Shown one piece after another: positions 47,190 through 58,585 of a stretch of 64,000 nucleotides of DNA. Location: contig JAJFPB010000006.1 in the NCBI GenBank assembly GCA_020881915.1, positions 1,612,001 through 1,676,000 on the forward strand. The letters run 5' to 3'. Each line of letters begins with the position of its first letter. Position 1 is the first letter of the stretch. Both the position numbers and the translations under genes were made by a program. The DNA is from Paramyrothecium sp. XJ0827. Taxonomy: Eukaryota > Ascomycota > Sordariomycetes > Hypocreales > Stachybotryaceae. The notes under the pieces were generated by a model. It saw nothing but the letters and a program-made list of their open reading frames with translations, was not told the DNA's origin and made no database searches.

Positions 47190-48396
47190 TTGGTAAATCT
47201 TGTATCTATTCCTTTGTCAGTGAGGTACAGCAGCAAAGGGAGGGATGTCAAACTCCTGGGAGATCCAACAGGCGCCGCTCCGACTGCCATAATTGTGATG
47301 AAGCTGATTAATCGCGCGTTAGATACATGCGGCTCTACGGTTTGAAATAGTGATAGAATGACTCTTACATTTACTTAAAATAGTTGCGTTGGATCCGAAC
47401 CGCGCTAAATGGTGCTGCATTCTCAGGATCTGCTGCCGCTAGAGGCTGTGTCAAGGTTGGAAAGTGTCGTTGCAGTCAAGAAGCGGTCAGCGAAGGGCTA
47501 ATGACTGGGGAGGCTGGCTTATTCATGGGTTCCAGCCCTAGGTCATTGTATTCATCAGAGTGTTGCTCAGCCCTGGGCCCACCCGTCTGATGAGCCTCAT
47601 TTTGAATGGGCAGTCTACAATTGCCCTACACTTCCTTTCTTCATGATCCCCCGACACTGTTCACAGTGTCACAAGATATACGTGACGCGCCTACGGCACG
47701 TGCTCCGTGCTCCGATGTTCGTGTGAGCGCAATGACCAGAACGTTGATGCAGTTCTTGGAGGCTACTGAACATTGGAGCTTTCCAGAAAGGTACAGAGAA
47801 CAGCCTGAGTTTTCAATATCATGATGTCAAGATGCATGGTGATGTCTTTTTGCTAAGCACTTCTGCAACTGGCCGTAAATAGACATCGGCCGGCTGAGTA
47901 GACCGAAGGGTGGTCCAGGGTAGTATTTATAACTGATACGCCTTGACCAACATGTTCTGCCCCCAACACAGTTAACGAGTGAAATCGGAGATCTCACGAC
48001 CCCCGCTTTTCAACCTGACAAGCCATGGGCTAGATCTTGATCTCTGAATTCTCATCGCCTCTGGTTACAGAGATCGACTAGTCTTGTTGCAAGGAGCACA
48101 ATAAGTGAATCTCAGCTTGAGAGCTTCAAAGAGTCTTTCTTTGGCTTTCAAAGCTTTCCTTCCACTCAGGAAGCCACAATCGGCCCGGGCCAGCTCAGCT
48201 TTAGTAGGTCCCCTTCAAGTTGCAGCATCGACGGTGCCATGATCAACCACGGGTTACGAAGACGTACAACCTTTTTTTGTGGCTGCAGAGATCGACGCGA
48301 CACAGTTTCCCACATCCTTTCCGACACGCGAACTAATAGTCACGGGAGCAGACCGTTTACCACCAGCCGACAAGACCTTCGTCAACAGTGGCTAGC
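47190..48396. other. Intergenic / unresolved 5' exon of the CorA-like gene
   Basis: The first exon of the minus-strand CorA-like gene may lie at 47200-47400. The remainder up to the 2EXR gene shows nothing. Confidence 0.35.
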
Positions 48397-49020
48397 ATGG
48401 CGACTACCTTCCACTACTTCCCACGACTGCCAATAGAAATTCGCATTCAAATCTGGAAGCTCACGGTTGAACCGCGTCTTGTTGAGGTCCATCTTGACTT
48501 AAAAGCCTCGCCTCACCGACTGAGATCATCGACTCCGATACCAGCAATACTACAAGCATGTCATGAAGCTCGTTGTCTCGGGATGTACGAACAGGCCTTC
48601 TCCACCACGGCTGTCCTACACAACCTTGAGAACCGATATGTTTGGGTGAACTTTGAGCTCGACATGATAGACATCGGCAGCAGTCTCCTCGAGAGTTTTC
48701 GACTAGAGGCACCACGAATACGTCGCCTCAGGCTCGAACGCAAGAATTTACATTGTCCCAAGTCTGGGGATCATCTTTTATACTGCAACATTATGGAGGT
48801 TCATGTTGTCATGCTAGATTGGGACTTGACATTTTATGCGTTTTCTGATTTTTTGTGTAAGAGAGAAAATTTGTGGTTTATTTCTAAAAACACGGGGAAG
48901 TTGATAAGCAGCTCTGAGCTGGACGATAAAGCCAAGGTGTTGAAGCGCTGGATGGAGGCAAATCCCGTCGGTTTTGCAAGGCCTTGTATCTGGATCAAGC
49001 GTTTTGATAGACCCACATAG
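48397..49020 (+). CDS. 2EXR-domain protein
   Basis: Intronless, 207 aa. The N-terminus FHYFPRLPIEIRIQIWKLTV with EPRLVEV is the 2EXR domain, named for two conserved E-x-R motifs (EIR and EPR here) and abundant in filamentous ascomycetes; PAILQACHEARCLGMYEQAF is the usual continuation. The rest carries no other domain. The molecular function of this family is unknown; a protein-interaction role has been suggested from its F-box-like N-terminal pattern. ATG at 48397 begins the conserved part directly. No neighbouring gene indicates a pathway. Appears intact. Confidence 0.85.
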   Translation: MATTFHYFPRLPIEIRIQIWKLTVEPRLVEVHLDLKASPHRLRSSTPIPAILQACHEARCLGMYEQAFSTTAVLHNLENRYVWVNFELDMIDIGSSLLESFRLEAPRIRRLRLERKNLHCPKSGDHLLYCNIMEVHVVMLDWDLTFYAFSDFLCKRENLWFISKNTGKLISSSELDDKAKVLKRWMEANPVGFARPCIWIKRFDRPT

Positions 49021-50858
49021 TTGCCTCAGAGAGGCGTCGCACTCTTGCGACAGTTTGTCTCTGATGTTAGTGTCTCCAGAGCTTCTTAATCAGCCCCGAC
49101 GTATGAAATGAAAATCAATATTGCACGGTAGGAACCAGTGTATTAGAGGTGTAAACCAAATCTCCCAGAATAACAAGAATACTTGCTTTTTTACCACCCT
49201 CTTCTCTTGGTAAACAGACGTATGGAATTTTCAACCAGTTTTGAATGGGATAGATCCGTGCAAGATACTCAAATTCGCTCTCGTGCAGTCAAGGGGGATT
49301 CAACAGTGTACTCACTTCAGTGCTGGTGTTAGATGACTTGAGATCTATTTAATTACGATGCATCTGTTTAATGGCACAGGGCATGATGCCCTGAAATAGA
49401 TCTCATTATTTAAGCTGCTTGAACTGAGTCTTTTATTCCTTCAAAATGGAAGGTACCATGTTCGTCGAAAACCGTCTCATGTAATCTTTCTCAATAGCCT
49501 GCTCGAGATTACACCCTGGGAAAGGTCCGTTTATTAGTTGATACTACGCCTTTGTGACACGCACAACACGATTCACGATCATCATTCTTTAATCATTGCG
49601 TCTTAATCGTCCGCCCATTAAAACTGCTTCACAAATGAGTCCATATCATTGTTTCCGTGGTCAAGAAGAAGAACAGAGCGTTTGTAATCACAGACCGGCT
49701 CCCTTATTGCCTGAATGCTGATAAATGTTGAACGAGGATGTACGAGTAGATGAAATGACTGTAGAAGTTTGCTTGCCCTCCCCGTTTGGCCTTCTGGGCC
49801 TTTGTAACTATTGTGGTGAATGCAAGTTCGTGCCGACGGCATAGCCTCTAGCTCCGGCTAGTGTTACTTGGGTAGTTGCGACATGTTCACGCTGCTAGAA
49901 CCTACTTGTAGTATGGGTCACCCACTTCGCAAAACTAGATATGTTTCTTAGTCAATTTTGCAAGCGGTTTACGGGTCCGACAGAACCCTGGATGTTAAAA
50001 GGAAGAGCAATCTTCTTGCCCGTACTTTTATACGAGAGCCATTTCCTAATCTCGATTCACCGCGCCATCTTCCAAACCCTCGAGGTCTTTTTCTTCATGA
50101 ATAATCGCCAGCTGATTCTCCATGAATGAGATACCATTATCCCTTGCTCTAACGGCTGAATGCAAGCATGGACCAAGAGCCTTGCCGCAGGCTCTCCGTG
50201 GCATTGAAAGGCATCCGTCTCGGCTTATTTCAAGCCTAGATAATGACTGATACCCCTAAATCCTGGAAATGTTTGGGAAGCAGTGCATAAACCGTCCCCT
50301 AGTTACCCACTTCCAAATTGCCGATCTGAAGCGCGCCAATCAATCTCATCTCCACCACTCACCCCATCTATTGTCATGAAGCCTTTCCTTCTTAGGCATG
50401 TACGAGATAACTGAAGAAGGATGATCCATGCAAGTTCCTCCGATAGCAAATATCCCATGACCTCACAAGTTCGGCATTGATTGCCCTTCTCCTGACCAAC
50501 GCCGGGACAGCCGTCTCTTTCTGGCAATTCGAAAGCAAAACCATGCTAGTCAACTGCCGATCACACTTGCATTCTCTTGGCACGCTGGGGTTGCTAATGA
50601 GTGCCGACGTGGTATCACACGTGTGGTGAGCACCCAATTGAGGCTTGTTGGGAAATGGGGATGTTGCTGCTTTCGGGTTTGAATGTGGATTCGGCTTGCG
50701 AAGCTCCGGAACTCGAGTGACGAGGTTGACGTCGGCTTGGCACATATGATAGAATTCGCTATATCCCCCAAGCACATCTAATAAGGTTGAAACGGATTTG
50801 ACAAGGGCTTCTCCACTTTCCGCCCTAGTTCAGGCTTCTTGGAAAGGCCTTAAATGAG
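49021..50858. other. Intergenic, about 1.8 kb; no supportable gene
   Basis: Frames below 130 codons on either strand, none with features. Confidence 0.45.
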
Positions 50859-50866
50859 TATATATA
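50859..50866 (+). promoter_or_regulatory. TATA box of the metallopeptidase gene
   Basis: TATATATA, 119 bases upstream of the ATG at 50985. Confidence 0.4.
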
Positions 50867-50984
50867 GTCGATGGATTTGAGGGCAATCCGGAATGCTCTG
50901 TCTGTTGCCTCTCGTCGCCGTCAATTGATTTGATTTTGTGGGAAATCCTAGCCTTGAACGTCGTCTGGTCATTTGCCCCCCACC

Positions 50985-51515
50985 ATGCATTTCAGCTCCC
51001 TCCTTACATCCTTCGTGGCGTGCGCCTCCGTCGCTTCGGGCACACTCAACTGGTCCCTCCAGAAGGCAGCGAATCCCACTGCCGACCAGGCTGAGGCATA
51101 CGGACGCATCGAAAATGCTATGCGTGCGGCCGTAACGCGATACCACCGCTTCACCGGCGCCAACAAGACACTCCGAGTCTACTACACTCCTGGCGTGCCC
51201 ACTGCTGAGGCCAGCTACAACGGCGATGTTCGCTTCGGCTCCAACCGTGCCTACATGAATGAGCGTACCGCCATGCATGAAATATCTCACACGCTCGGTA
51301 TCGGACAGACAACCGCCTTCAACCAGCGTTGCGCCGCAAACAATTGGCCCGGGGCGACGGCTCTGCTGCGGTCTTGGGATGGCCAAAGCGCGCGCATTAA
51401 CTGTGGTGGTGGACACATTTGGCCGTACGGACTGAATTACGACAATGAATGGAGCGAGACGAATGCTAACCGACACGTCCAACTGATTGATGCTATGCTC
51501 AAGGACGGGATGTAA
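50985..51515 (+). CDS. Small secreted zinc-metallopeptidase-like protein
   Basis: Intronless, 176 aa. Signal peptide MHFSSLLTSFVACASVASG. The core has RTAMHEISHTLGIGQT, a H-E-x-x-H zinc site; the third ligand is not obvious but could be His in GGGHIWPYGLNYDNEWSE or the late NRHVQLIDAML. The protein is almost only this domain. I recall similar compact H-E-I-S-H-T-L-G-x-G proteins chiefly from actinobacteria, where they are often joined to sugar-binding modules, so bacterial ancestry is possible (inference). The absence of introns fits that. It would act outside the cell on an unknown protein substrate. A minus-strand frame covering the same bases is a shadow. Confidence 0.75.
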   Translation: MHFSSLLTSFVACASVASGTLNWSLQKAANPTADQAEAYGRIENAMRAAVTRYHRFTGANKTLRVYYTPGVPTAEASYNGDVRFGSNRAYMNERTAMHEISHTLGIGQTTAFNQRCAANNWPGATALLRSWDGQSARINCGGGHIWPYGLNYDNEWSETNANRHVQLIDAMLKDGM

Positions 51516-52149
51516 AGTAGTGGCCAACATAGCAATCTTAAATACATAGCGAGTATTTCTCTTTCCATTTCTGAAAACAAGGAATTGCTGCTTTGACCTA
51601 AGCTATTCTAAACCGCTCAAGATGAATAGAGATATGCTCAAAGATGAAGTGGGTACTCTACTTCGGGCCCAGGCGTTTGGTTACTGGCAGCCTGTGTTAT
51701 TGAACAAGTAGAATCTTCGGAGAGCTTTGCTAGACATCTATACAAGCCACGATTCAGAAATACCCCCTCCTTGGAAGTGTAACGTCGAGGGATCTGGACC
51801 ACCTAATCACCAAAAGTGAGGTAGCTCCACCTGGTATGAACTTACATTGAGCTTCCGACATTGCCTGCATTAATTGGACAAACCATTGCCGGAAATTGCT
51901 CGGCTAGACGGTGCTGATTATAATCAGTCACAAAACGGCACAACTGTTCTTTTCAAGACCGGATTCTGATGGCAACACCATTTAGAGACTGTAAAAGCGC
52001 AATTGCGCGTTCTGAAAACTACGGAAAGATGAAATACCTGGAACGTGTGGTTTGGGAACACATCCTGGTATTTCGTGGCGGTCCCTTCTTGAAAACGTCC
52101 ATTTGCCACAAAATTCAACTAATAGATTCCTCGCTGATATCTAGAGGAT
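51516..52149. other. Intergenic; nothing seen
   Basis: Short frames only. Confidence 0.4.
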
Positions 52150-52382
52150 AAGACTATTGGGAGCTTGAGAGTTAAAGGGTTGTTATTTTTAAATAAAATA
52201 ACGAAAAGTATTTAAAGTATATCTAGATTTAGTACTAATTTATAGGAAAATATATAATAAAGATTATTTATTAGATCTTCTTACTCAATGATTTTTTATT
52301 ATAACTGTATCTTTATTTAAAGCTCTTAAATTTAGATTATCTTAATAAATTCTTCATATTATTTTACTTTAGCTGTAACTAG
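52150..52382. repeat. AT-rich tract, candidate RIP-mutated transposon relic
   Basis: About 230 bases that are overwhelmingly A/T with TA-rich words (for example TATATAATAAAG, TTTATTAGATC), in sharp contrast with roughly 50% GC on both sides. This is what C-to-T repeat-induced point mutation leaves in fungal repeats. No coding sense remains and no terminal repeats are seen. Confidence 0.55.
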
Positions 52383-52691
52383 TCTTCGGTAGGCATATTC
52401 GCCATACTTCATCAGACGCCCTCACATGAAACTCGACCTCTTGATCTTCTTCAGGATATAGAAAAACCTTAGCAACTCGGCCCACTCCGAACCCAACCCA
52501 CACTTTCTCCATACGTATGTTTTGTTCGGCTGAATTGAGCTAACATGGCCGATAAGTGCTAATTGACGGACCAGGCTATGTTTACTCCGATGTAAAAGGA
52601 TATTATCATCATTAGTCTCCTCTCCCAGCTCATGTCCGTCCTACAGTCCCGTCTTGCATGTCTTGCATGAAACCAGAACAGAAACAAAGCA

Positions 52692-52979
52692 ATGTCTCAC
52701 ACAAGGGACGTAGGTGCTCACGTCGTCAAGAACTTGATACACGCGTCTGGATTCTCGGTCTTCGGTCTTATTGCCGTGATCGCTCTCGTCACTTTGGTCC
52801 AGGCAAGGTCATGTTGGCGAGCCTTCAATCTCGCTTTGCAGGCCCTCTACATCCCCGTCTCCGGTAAGTGCCCTGAATGCCCTTCGCCATTTGACTGGCC
52901 CTAGGATGGCTGGTTAATACAGGGACTTCGTTTGTTCCCCTCAGCTTGGCACTAGCCTGCTGAACCATGGGGGATGCAG
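52692..52979 (+). CDS. Hypothetical small membrane protein
   Basis: An ATG opens a 58-codon stretch ending at a good GTAAGT donor (52865), with one clear membrane segment (FGLIAVIALVTLVQ) after a basic N-terminus. Joining to an AATACAG acceptor near 52922 would add about a dozen residues and stop at a TGA near 52960. I recognise no family. It lies in the same orientation upstream of the P450 gene. The splice model is a guess, and the frame may be chance. Confidence 0.3.
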
Positions 52980-53579
52980 GGCGAGGACGTCGGTTGGGAC
53001 TGCGATTGCCCGTTTCTTGAGGCTGTACAGTAGCTTCGTAGAGCTAGCCTATTCGGGTCCGCCATTGTGCAAGGATTCTTATTTTTTTGTGGTGATTGGG
53101 GGCCACGGGCGAGCACGGGGCGGGTTTCGTTTTGATAATGTCAGGTGAAGCTCAGTGAACGGTAGGACGGGAAGGGTGTGGCCAACCAACAAGGTATCAC
53201 AGAAAGCTTGTACCGTAGCCTTGAAATGCAACAGACCTTGAGCGGTTTGCTCCGTGTCACTGTTATCTGTACCGCAGCCCGGTCCAAAGGCCAAGCCTGT
53301 TGTTGGTTCCGACATTCCTGTACGTTCACACATCCACAATTGAGCCCCCAATTCTGCCTAAACAGGAGGTTTGCAGATGGCTCGAAGGAAGGTGGCAGCA
53401 GTGAAGCGAGCCCGAGCTCGACTCGCTCGTCAAGGGCCCGCCTTTAGCAGTGGTAATCGCTTCTCAATCCAAACCACCACGTCCGCAGCAAATTGAATCC
53501 TCTCCGTGAGCCACAATTCGAATACTCGTGGCTTCTTCTCCTGAGCTCTCAGTGCAATCACCGGAAGCAGTTGACAGTG
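52980..53579. other. Spacer and P450 leader region
   Basis: The P450 frame is open upstream to 53493, but the extra 29 codons are hydrophilic and precede the membrane anchor, so they are taken as leader. Confidence 0.4.
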
Positions 53580-55187
53580 ATGCTCGCTCCTCAATCAATT
53601 GCAGCCTGCGTGTTGCTTACCACGTATCTCTTACGGAAGTTGTACACCAAGCGCTTTGAGCAATTCGCCGGCTTCCCCCAACATCCGCCCTCGCTCTTGT
53701 TGGGTCACCTCGCGACCGTCGATGAGTTCGTCAAGAAGCAGCCGCCTAAGGGGCACGCCGATATGGCTTTTGCGGCCATGCACGAGGCGTTGGGCCGCCC
53801 GCCTGTCATGTTCGTTGACCTTCGTCCCGCCGCCTCGCCCATGCTCGTCGTAGGTAGCTATGAAGCTGCCGAGCAGTTTGTCAAGAGCTCCGATCGCTGG
53901 CCCTATTCACCCCCCAAGGCCCCAGAAATCTGGCGATTCCTCGAGTATCTTACAGGCCCCAGATCTATTATCTCAGCCAAAGGTGAGGAGTGGAAAGCCC
54001 TGCGAAAACGGTTCAATCCTGGATTTGCCACGCAGAATCTAATGGAGCTGCTGCCATCTATACTGGAGAAGGCATCTCAATTCATCGAACACCTCGATTC
54101 CCTCGCAAAGTCTGGGAGCGAGTTTGAGATGCAAAGCTATGCGACAGACTTGACTTTTGATATCATCGGTCGCGTGGTCCTCGATATAGATATGCATGCC
54201 CAGAAACAGCAGTCTACCGAGTTCATGCGAGCTTTCCGCGAGCTCATTATTACATATAGCGGCGAATCTCTTGATCTCCCTTGGTGGTTCACACCGCGCA
54301 CAGAATGGAAGCGCTATCGTCTTCATCAACGGGTCAGAGAAACCCTCCGCGCAACAGTCCGAAGCCGCCATGCCGAGGGCTTCAAGGAAAGCAACTTCAG
54401 CATCTTGTCTATGAGCCTCCGCGACATCGGTCCCCTCACCCCCGAGCTCATGGATGTCACATGCGATCAGCTCATCAGTTTTTTATTTGCTGGCCACGAT
54501 ACAACCAGCACTCTCATGTCCTGGGCCTTTTATGAGCTTTCCCGTACGCCGCATGCGTTGCGGGCTGTGCGCGCGGAGCTAGATGAACTTTTTGGTCCGG
54601 ATCCGGACCCTGTTGTTGTATATTCTCGGCTCCTTGCCCCTGGAGGAAGGGAGCTAATTCATCGCATGTCTTACGTGATGGCTGTTATCAAGGAAACTCT
54701 ACGTCTGTGGCCTCCTGGTGCTACATCGCGTATGACATCAGCAGGGGATGGCTTTACGATCCAAACACCAAACGGAGAGCTCTGCACAGATGGTTTAATG
54801 GTTTACCAACTCCACTATATTATCCACCGAGACCCTAAGGCTTTTGGCGAGACAGCGAATAAGTTTGTGCCAGAGCGCTGGCTGGTTGGAGATGGCATTC
54901 CGGCTGGAGCATGGCGGCCATTTGAGCGCGGCTCTAGGAACTGCATTGGCCAAGAGCTTGCAACTATTGAGGCACGAGTGTTAATAGCGCTCACTGCACG
55001 GCGTTTCGATTTCACAAAAGTTGGCATCGGCGCGTCAATACTGGACGATGCTGGAAATCCAGTAATGGGTGAGCATGGCCAGTACGAGGCCACATCACAA
55101 ATGTATATGGTAAACTACTACCGCTTCTACGATTTCATGCGTATTTATACTAATCACGCAACCATAGACACGACAAGTAACATCTAA
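53580..55187 (+). CDS. Cytochrome P450 monooxygenase
   Basis: Intronless, 535 aa, predicted ER-membrane P450. N-terminal anchor SIAACVLLTTYLLRKLY, then proline-rich hinge FAGFPQHPPSLLLGHLA. Helix C motif EEWKALRKRFNPGF; helix I FLFAGHDTTSTL (Ala-Gly-x-Asp/Glu-Thr-Thr); helix K KETLRLWPPG (E-x-x-R); PERW region KFVPERWL; heme loop FERGSRNCIGQELATIE with the Cys ligand. All catalytic landmarks are present. The layout resembles fungal CYP families near CYP52/CYP59, including enzymes of polyketide pathways, but no exact family can be assigned by eye. Would need an NADPH-P450 reductase supplied elsewhere. It shares orientation with the DHA2 pump and the Zn2Cys6 regulator downstream. Intronless structure is uncommon beside intron-rich neighbours. 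I start at 53580 (ATG before the anchor). Confidence 0.9.
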   Translation: MLAPQSIAACVLLTTYLLRKLYTKRFEQFAGFPQHPPSLLLGHLATVDEFVKKQPPKGHADMAFAAMHEALGRPPVMFVDLRPAASPMLVVGSYEAAEQFVKSSDRWPYSPPKAPEIWRFLEYLTGPRSIISAKGEEWKALRKRFNPGFATQNLMELLPSILEKASQFIEHLDSLAKSGSEFEMQSYATDLTFDIIGRVVLDIDMHAQKQQSTEFMRAFRELIITYSGESLDLPWWFTPRTEWKRYRLHQRVRETLRATVRSRHAEGFKESNFSILSMSLRDIGPLTPELMDVTCDQLISFLFAGHDTTSTLMSWAFYELSRTPHALRAVRAELDELFGPDPDPVVVYSRLLAPGGRELIHRMSYVMAVIKETLRLWPPGATSRMTSAGDGFTIQTPNGELCTDGLMVYQLHYIIHRDPKAFGETANKFVPERWLVGDGIPAGAWRPFERGSRNCIGQELATIEARVLIALTARRFDFTKVGIGASILDDAGNPVMGEHGQYEATSQMYMVNYYRFYDFMRIYTNHATIDTTSNI

Positions 55188-55705
55188 GCCAGTGGATGGC
55201 ATGAGGATGAACGTGAAGATTAGACAAGGGCAGTTAAGTAAGGATGGAAGCAATGCATAGCTATACGTAAAGTGTTCCGCAGAATATCACAAACCATGGA
55301 TTTATGTATTCTGTGGTCCATCAATGTTCTCATAATATGCAGATAAAAGATTTAAAATTACGTGAAGATTATTACTTCAGTGGAATGTTATTTTCAAGCC
55401 ATAGGATTTGTACGATGGTGGTCTCATGTTACCGCACATGCCTTGTGGTGAGATTCCATCCCTGCCGTCGAAAAGCATGTTGGTTCTGTGAGTGAGACGA
55501 CCACATGATCCATCGCTGCATATTTTTCGTCACTGTAGCCATAGACGTGTACCAGTGCCCTGCTGTTATCTTTGGGGGCGGCACACCAACGAAGTTGGGT
55601 TCACCCATGTCGCCAAGCCGACGCCTGCAACCTTCTATGTCATGCCATGTCTAGAGCTGCGTCACCAAGAAACAACCAACTGCTTATGCACTCTTGTCAC
55701 ATAGC
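55188..55705. other. Spacer, possible lost 5' part of the NlpC/P60 relic
   Basis: An open frame at 55504-55659 has no convincing NlpC/P60 N-terminal features. Nothing else seen. Confidence 0.35.
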
Positions 55706-56033
55706 GGGCGCTGATCAGCATCTTCTTGAGCGAAAATGCCTGTCCAGGTCTGAGCACCGTATATCTCCCTGGTGTCGCCAAGCCCATCAACTGGGCCGAT
55801 CTTCGACCCGGTGATTTTGTTGGCACTTCTCGGCGCTGGTACGGGTGGTGCTGGTGGTGCTGGCGGCCATGTCACCCTCTTCGAGTCTTGGACTGACAGG
55901 AGCAAGAAGCGCTACAACACCCTCGAATGCATGTGGCCCAACGGCTGCATCCGCATGCAGCGAAACATTAATTGGAGGACTGATGCCGGATTCACAGCCA
56001 AGGCATACCGCTACACCCGCGTCTCTGACTGAT
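55706..56033 (+). pseudogene. NlpC/P60-like (papain-fold) peptidase fragment with frameshift
   Basis: Two adjacent frames give the second half of an NlpC/P60-like or amidase-type papain-fold domain. Frame A (from a TAG acceptor at 55703-55705): LSENACPGLSTVYLPGVAK and INWADLRPGDFVGT, where 'L-x-P-G-D' is the hallmark. Frame B: GGHVTLFESWTD with the catalytic-type His, then KRYNTLECMWPNGCI, and AYRYTRV at the end. One extra T in ACTTCTC near 55831 separates them; without it G-T-L-G-A-G would run on through a Gly-rich loop. The Asp-Cys-Ser-Gly nucleophile part was not found upstream. Such enzymes cleave bacterial peptidoglycan stem peptides; fungal copies are few and usually ascribed to gain from bacteria. 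Decayed or mis-sequenced; fragmentary either way. Confidence 0.6.
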
Positions 56034-56610
56034 CCAGATTACTGTTTAAGCGTCTTGCATTTCTGGGATCCTGGGGTAGTTCGTTCAATTTGTCCTTATT
56101 GCAGTGTCTTCAAGATTCCTACAATGCCTTCTTCATGTTTGTCATCTAGGCCACTACTTGCATATATCATTGATAACACTAGTCCACCTTTGCACAGCAA
56201 ACGAAACACAATGTGAAGAATCTTGTGGCTAAGAATTTTATGTCCGAACCAGTCGTCCCATGCGCGTTAGCAGCTTTTGTGGCCACATCCCTGCACAGAA
56301 AGAATGACAACCTCCACCTACTCAAGTCCGCGGATTTCTTTACCCACTTTGTATCACTAAACGGAGATAGCATGAGTTATTGTCACAAAATGGCCGCGGA
56401 TGTCACGAAACGCCATCCATGGAATTGCACGGGCAGGGATCGATTGAGAATTCTTCTTCTCTATAAATGCGTGTGCTTAACGTGCCGATCGAACTTCTTC
56501 CCACAGACACATCTGAGGACCTTAGTCGGCATCACTGAGCAGGGTCGCATTTCACGACCATTTTACTCAAACAATTTTTTGTGACTATCGAGCCCGAACA
56601 CCCCCTAAAC
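56034..56610. promoter_or_regulatory. 5' region of the DHA2 pump gene
   Basis: No gene seen. TATAAA at 56462-56467 lies about 145 bases before the ATG at 56611. Confidence 0.4.
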
Positions 56611-58585
56611 ATGAATACAACAGCAGAGAAGCAAGCCGACATGGAGTTGGTGTCAGACAAGCGAGATTGTGAGAGTGAAGGGGACAATCGCTCGCACCAG
56701 GCTGAGGCGAACTATCTGTCTGGCATAAAACTATTTCTCGTCATGTTTAGCGTTACTCTGGCGGCCTTCCTTATGTTACTGGATGCCGCTGTTGTGGCCA
56801 CTGTGAGTGATTACTACGTGTGCATCTGCTACATTGTGGATGCTAATCAGCGCTAGGCCATCCCCAAGATTACGAGTGAGTTTCAATCGCTCGACGACAT
56901 CGGGTGGTACGGAACGGCCTATTTTCTGGCCAAGTAAGTTGAGGAGACAATAAAGCCACCCTGCTTATTAACCAAATGCGCAGTTGTGCATTTCAGCCTC
57001 TCAGCGGCAAGATCTACACCTATTTCAATGTCAGGGTAAGGCCCGGCCACCGAGCAGCAGAACCTCTCTGTGCCATAAATCGCTGCTCTAGACTAATCGT
57101 TGCTATTTCAGTGGGCATTCTTGACATTTTTTGCCGTGTTTGAAGCGGGATCTTTGCTGTGCGGCGCTGCTGTATCGTCCAGCATGCTCTGCACTGGACG
57201 TGCTGTGGCTGGACTCGGCGCTGCAGGACTGTTGAATGGGGGCTTGACGATGCTACCTTTGACTGTAGCAGAGCAAAAGCGGCCAAGTATGTACCGATGC
57301 CTTGGCACCCTGAGTTTGACGTTTTTTAACAACCCATTGAGCAGAATATCAAGGTATTCTGATGGGCATCTCTTGCCTGGGCTTGTTGTGCGGTCCGCTT
57401 GTCGGCGGTGCTCTCACAGAACACGCGACATGGAGATGGTGTGAGTGATGAAATAATCTCTGAACTTCTAAGCAGGTCATTGACTGTGTGTGTTAGGCTT
57501 CTACATCAATCTACCTTGCGGTGCTGTCATTGCCCTCTTTCTGTTCCGTGTGCCTTTACCAACTCATAACGTGGGTGGGAAGACAGCATTGTCACTGCGG
57601 CAGAAGATCAGTAAGCTCGACCTGGTTGGCTTCCTCCTCTTCGCCCCTGCTGTGGTCATTTTCATCTTGGCTCTGCAATGGGGTGGCAAAGACTATTCTT
57701 GGCGCAGTGCAACCATCCTCGGTTTGTTCTGCGGTGCGTTTGCCAATCTGCTGGTCTTCCTAGCCTGGGAACATCACATGGGCATCGAGGCAATGATTCC
57801 CTTGTCACTGCTTCGTCGTCGAGTTGTATGGAGCAGTTGCTTGACCATGATATCCTTCATTGGATGCAATTACACCACTTCTTACTATTTTCCCATCTAC
57901 TTCCAGGCGGTTCGAGGAGCATCCGCAATGCAGAGTGGCGTGGATCTTCTGCCACAAATAATCAGCAACATGGTCCTGACCATCTTAACTGGAATTCTGG
58001 GTACGTTGTTTACTTGCAACTTCACCCCCGAATTGTATAAGATACTGACTCGCCGGCAAATTAGTTGGGCGAATTGGTTATTACCTTCCCTTTGCCCTCG
58101 TCAGCGGCGTTGTCACCTCTGTAGGAACGGGCTTAATCACCACTCTTACGCCCACGTCAGCAACGGGGGCGCGAGTTGGCTTTCAGATCTTACAGGGCTT
58201 TCAGGGCATAGGCTTCCAGATCCCAATCTTAGCAGTGCAACACGCTGCGAGGAGGGAGGACGCATCTATCGCATATGCGCTCGTTATCTTTTCCCAAAAT
58301 CTCAGTGCTGCCATCTTCCTGTCTGTCGCTGAGGTTGTCTTTGGAAACCGACTGCGACACTTCCTCTCTGTTTATGCACCTACCGCGGACATGCCCGCGC
58401 TCATTGCTAGTGGTGCCTCGGATGCTGGTATCAGAGCCGCCGTGACCGATGAGTTGCTGCCGGCTGTGAGAAAAGCCTACAACGAATCTTTTGTTCAGGT
58501 AATGTACCTTGCGACCGGCGCTGCGTGTTGCGCCTTTTTATTCGCTAGTGGAATGGGATGGGTACGTATCACGAACAAGAGGTAG
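56611..58585 (+). CDS. DHA2-family (14-TM) major facilitator drug/toxin efflux pump
   Basis: Predicted 538-aa plasma-membrane H+ antiporter. Seven exons: 56611-56802, 56857-56933, 56984-57035, 57112-57286, 57345-57440, 57497-58000, 58065-58585; joined frame is open. Hallmarks: TM1 [18 protein letters not shown] (motif D1), [59 protein letters not shown] and [17 protein letters not shown] (motif C region), TYYF-type TM at [35 protein letters not shown], and a final TM segment before RITNKR. These match fungal self-resistance pumps found in toxin and antibiotic gene clusters. Position between a P450 and a Zn2Cys6 regulator in the same orientation suggests joint function, exporting a metabolite or xenobiotic. 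Substrate not determinable. Confidence 0.92.

Noticed and set aside
50850..51530. 226-codon minus-strand frame
   Set aside because: Antisense shadow of the metallopeptidase gene; no signal peptide or domain, while the plus strand has both.
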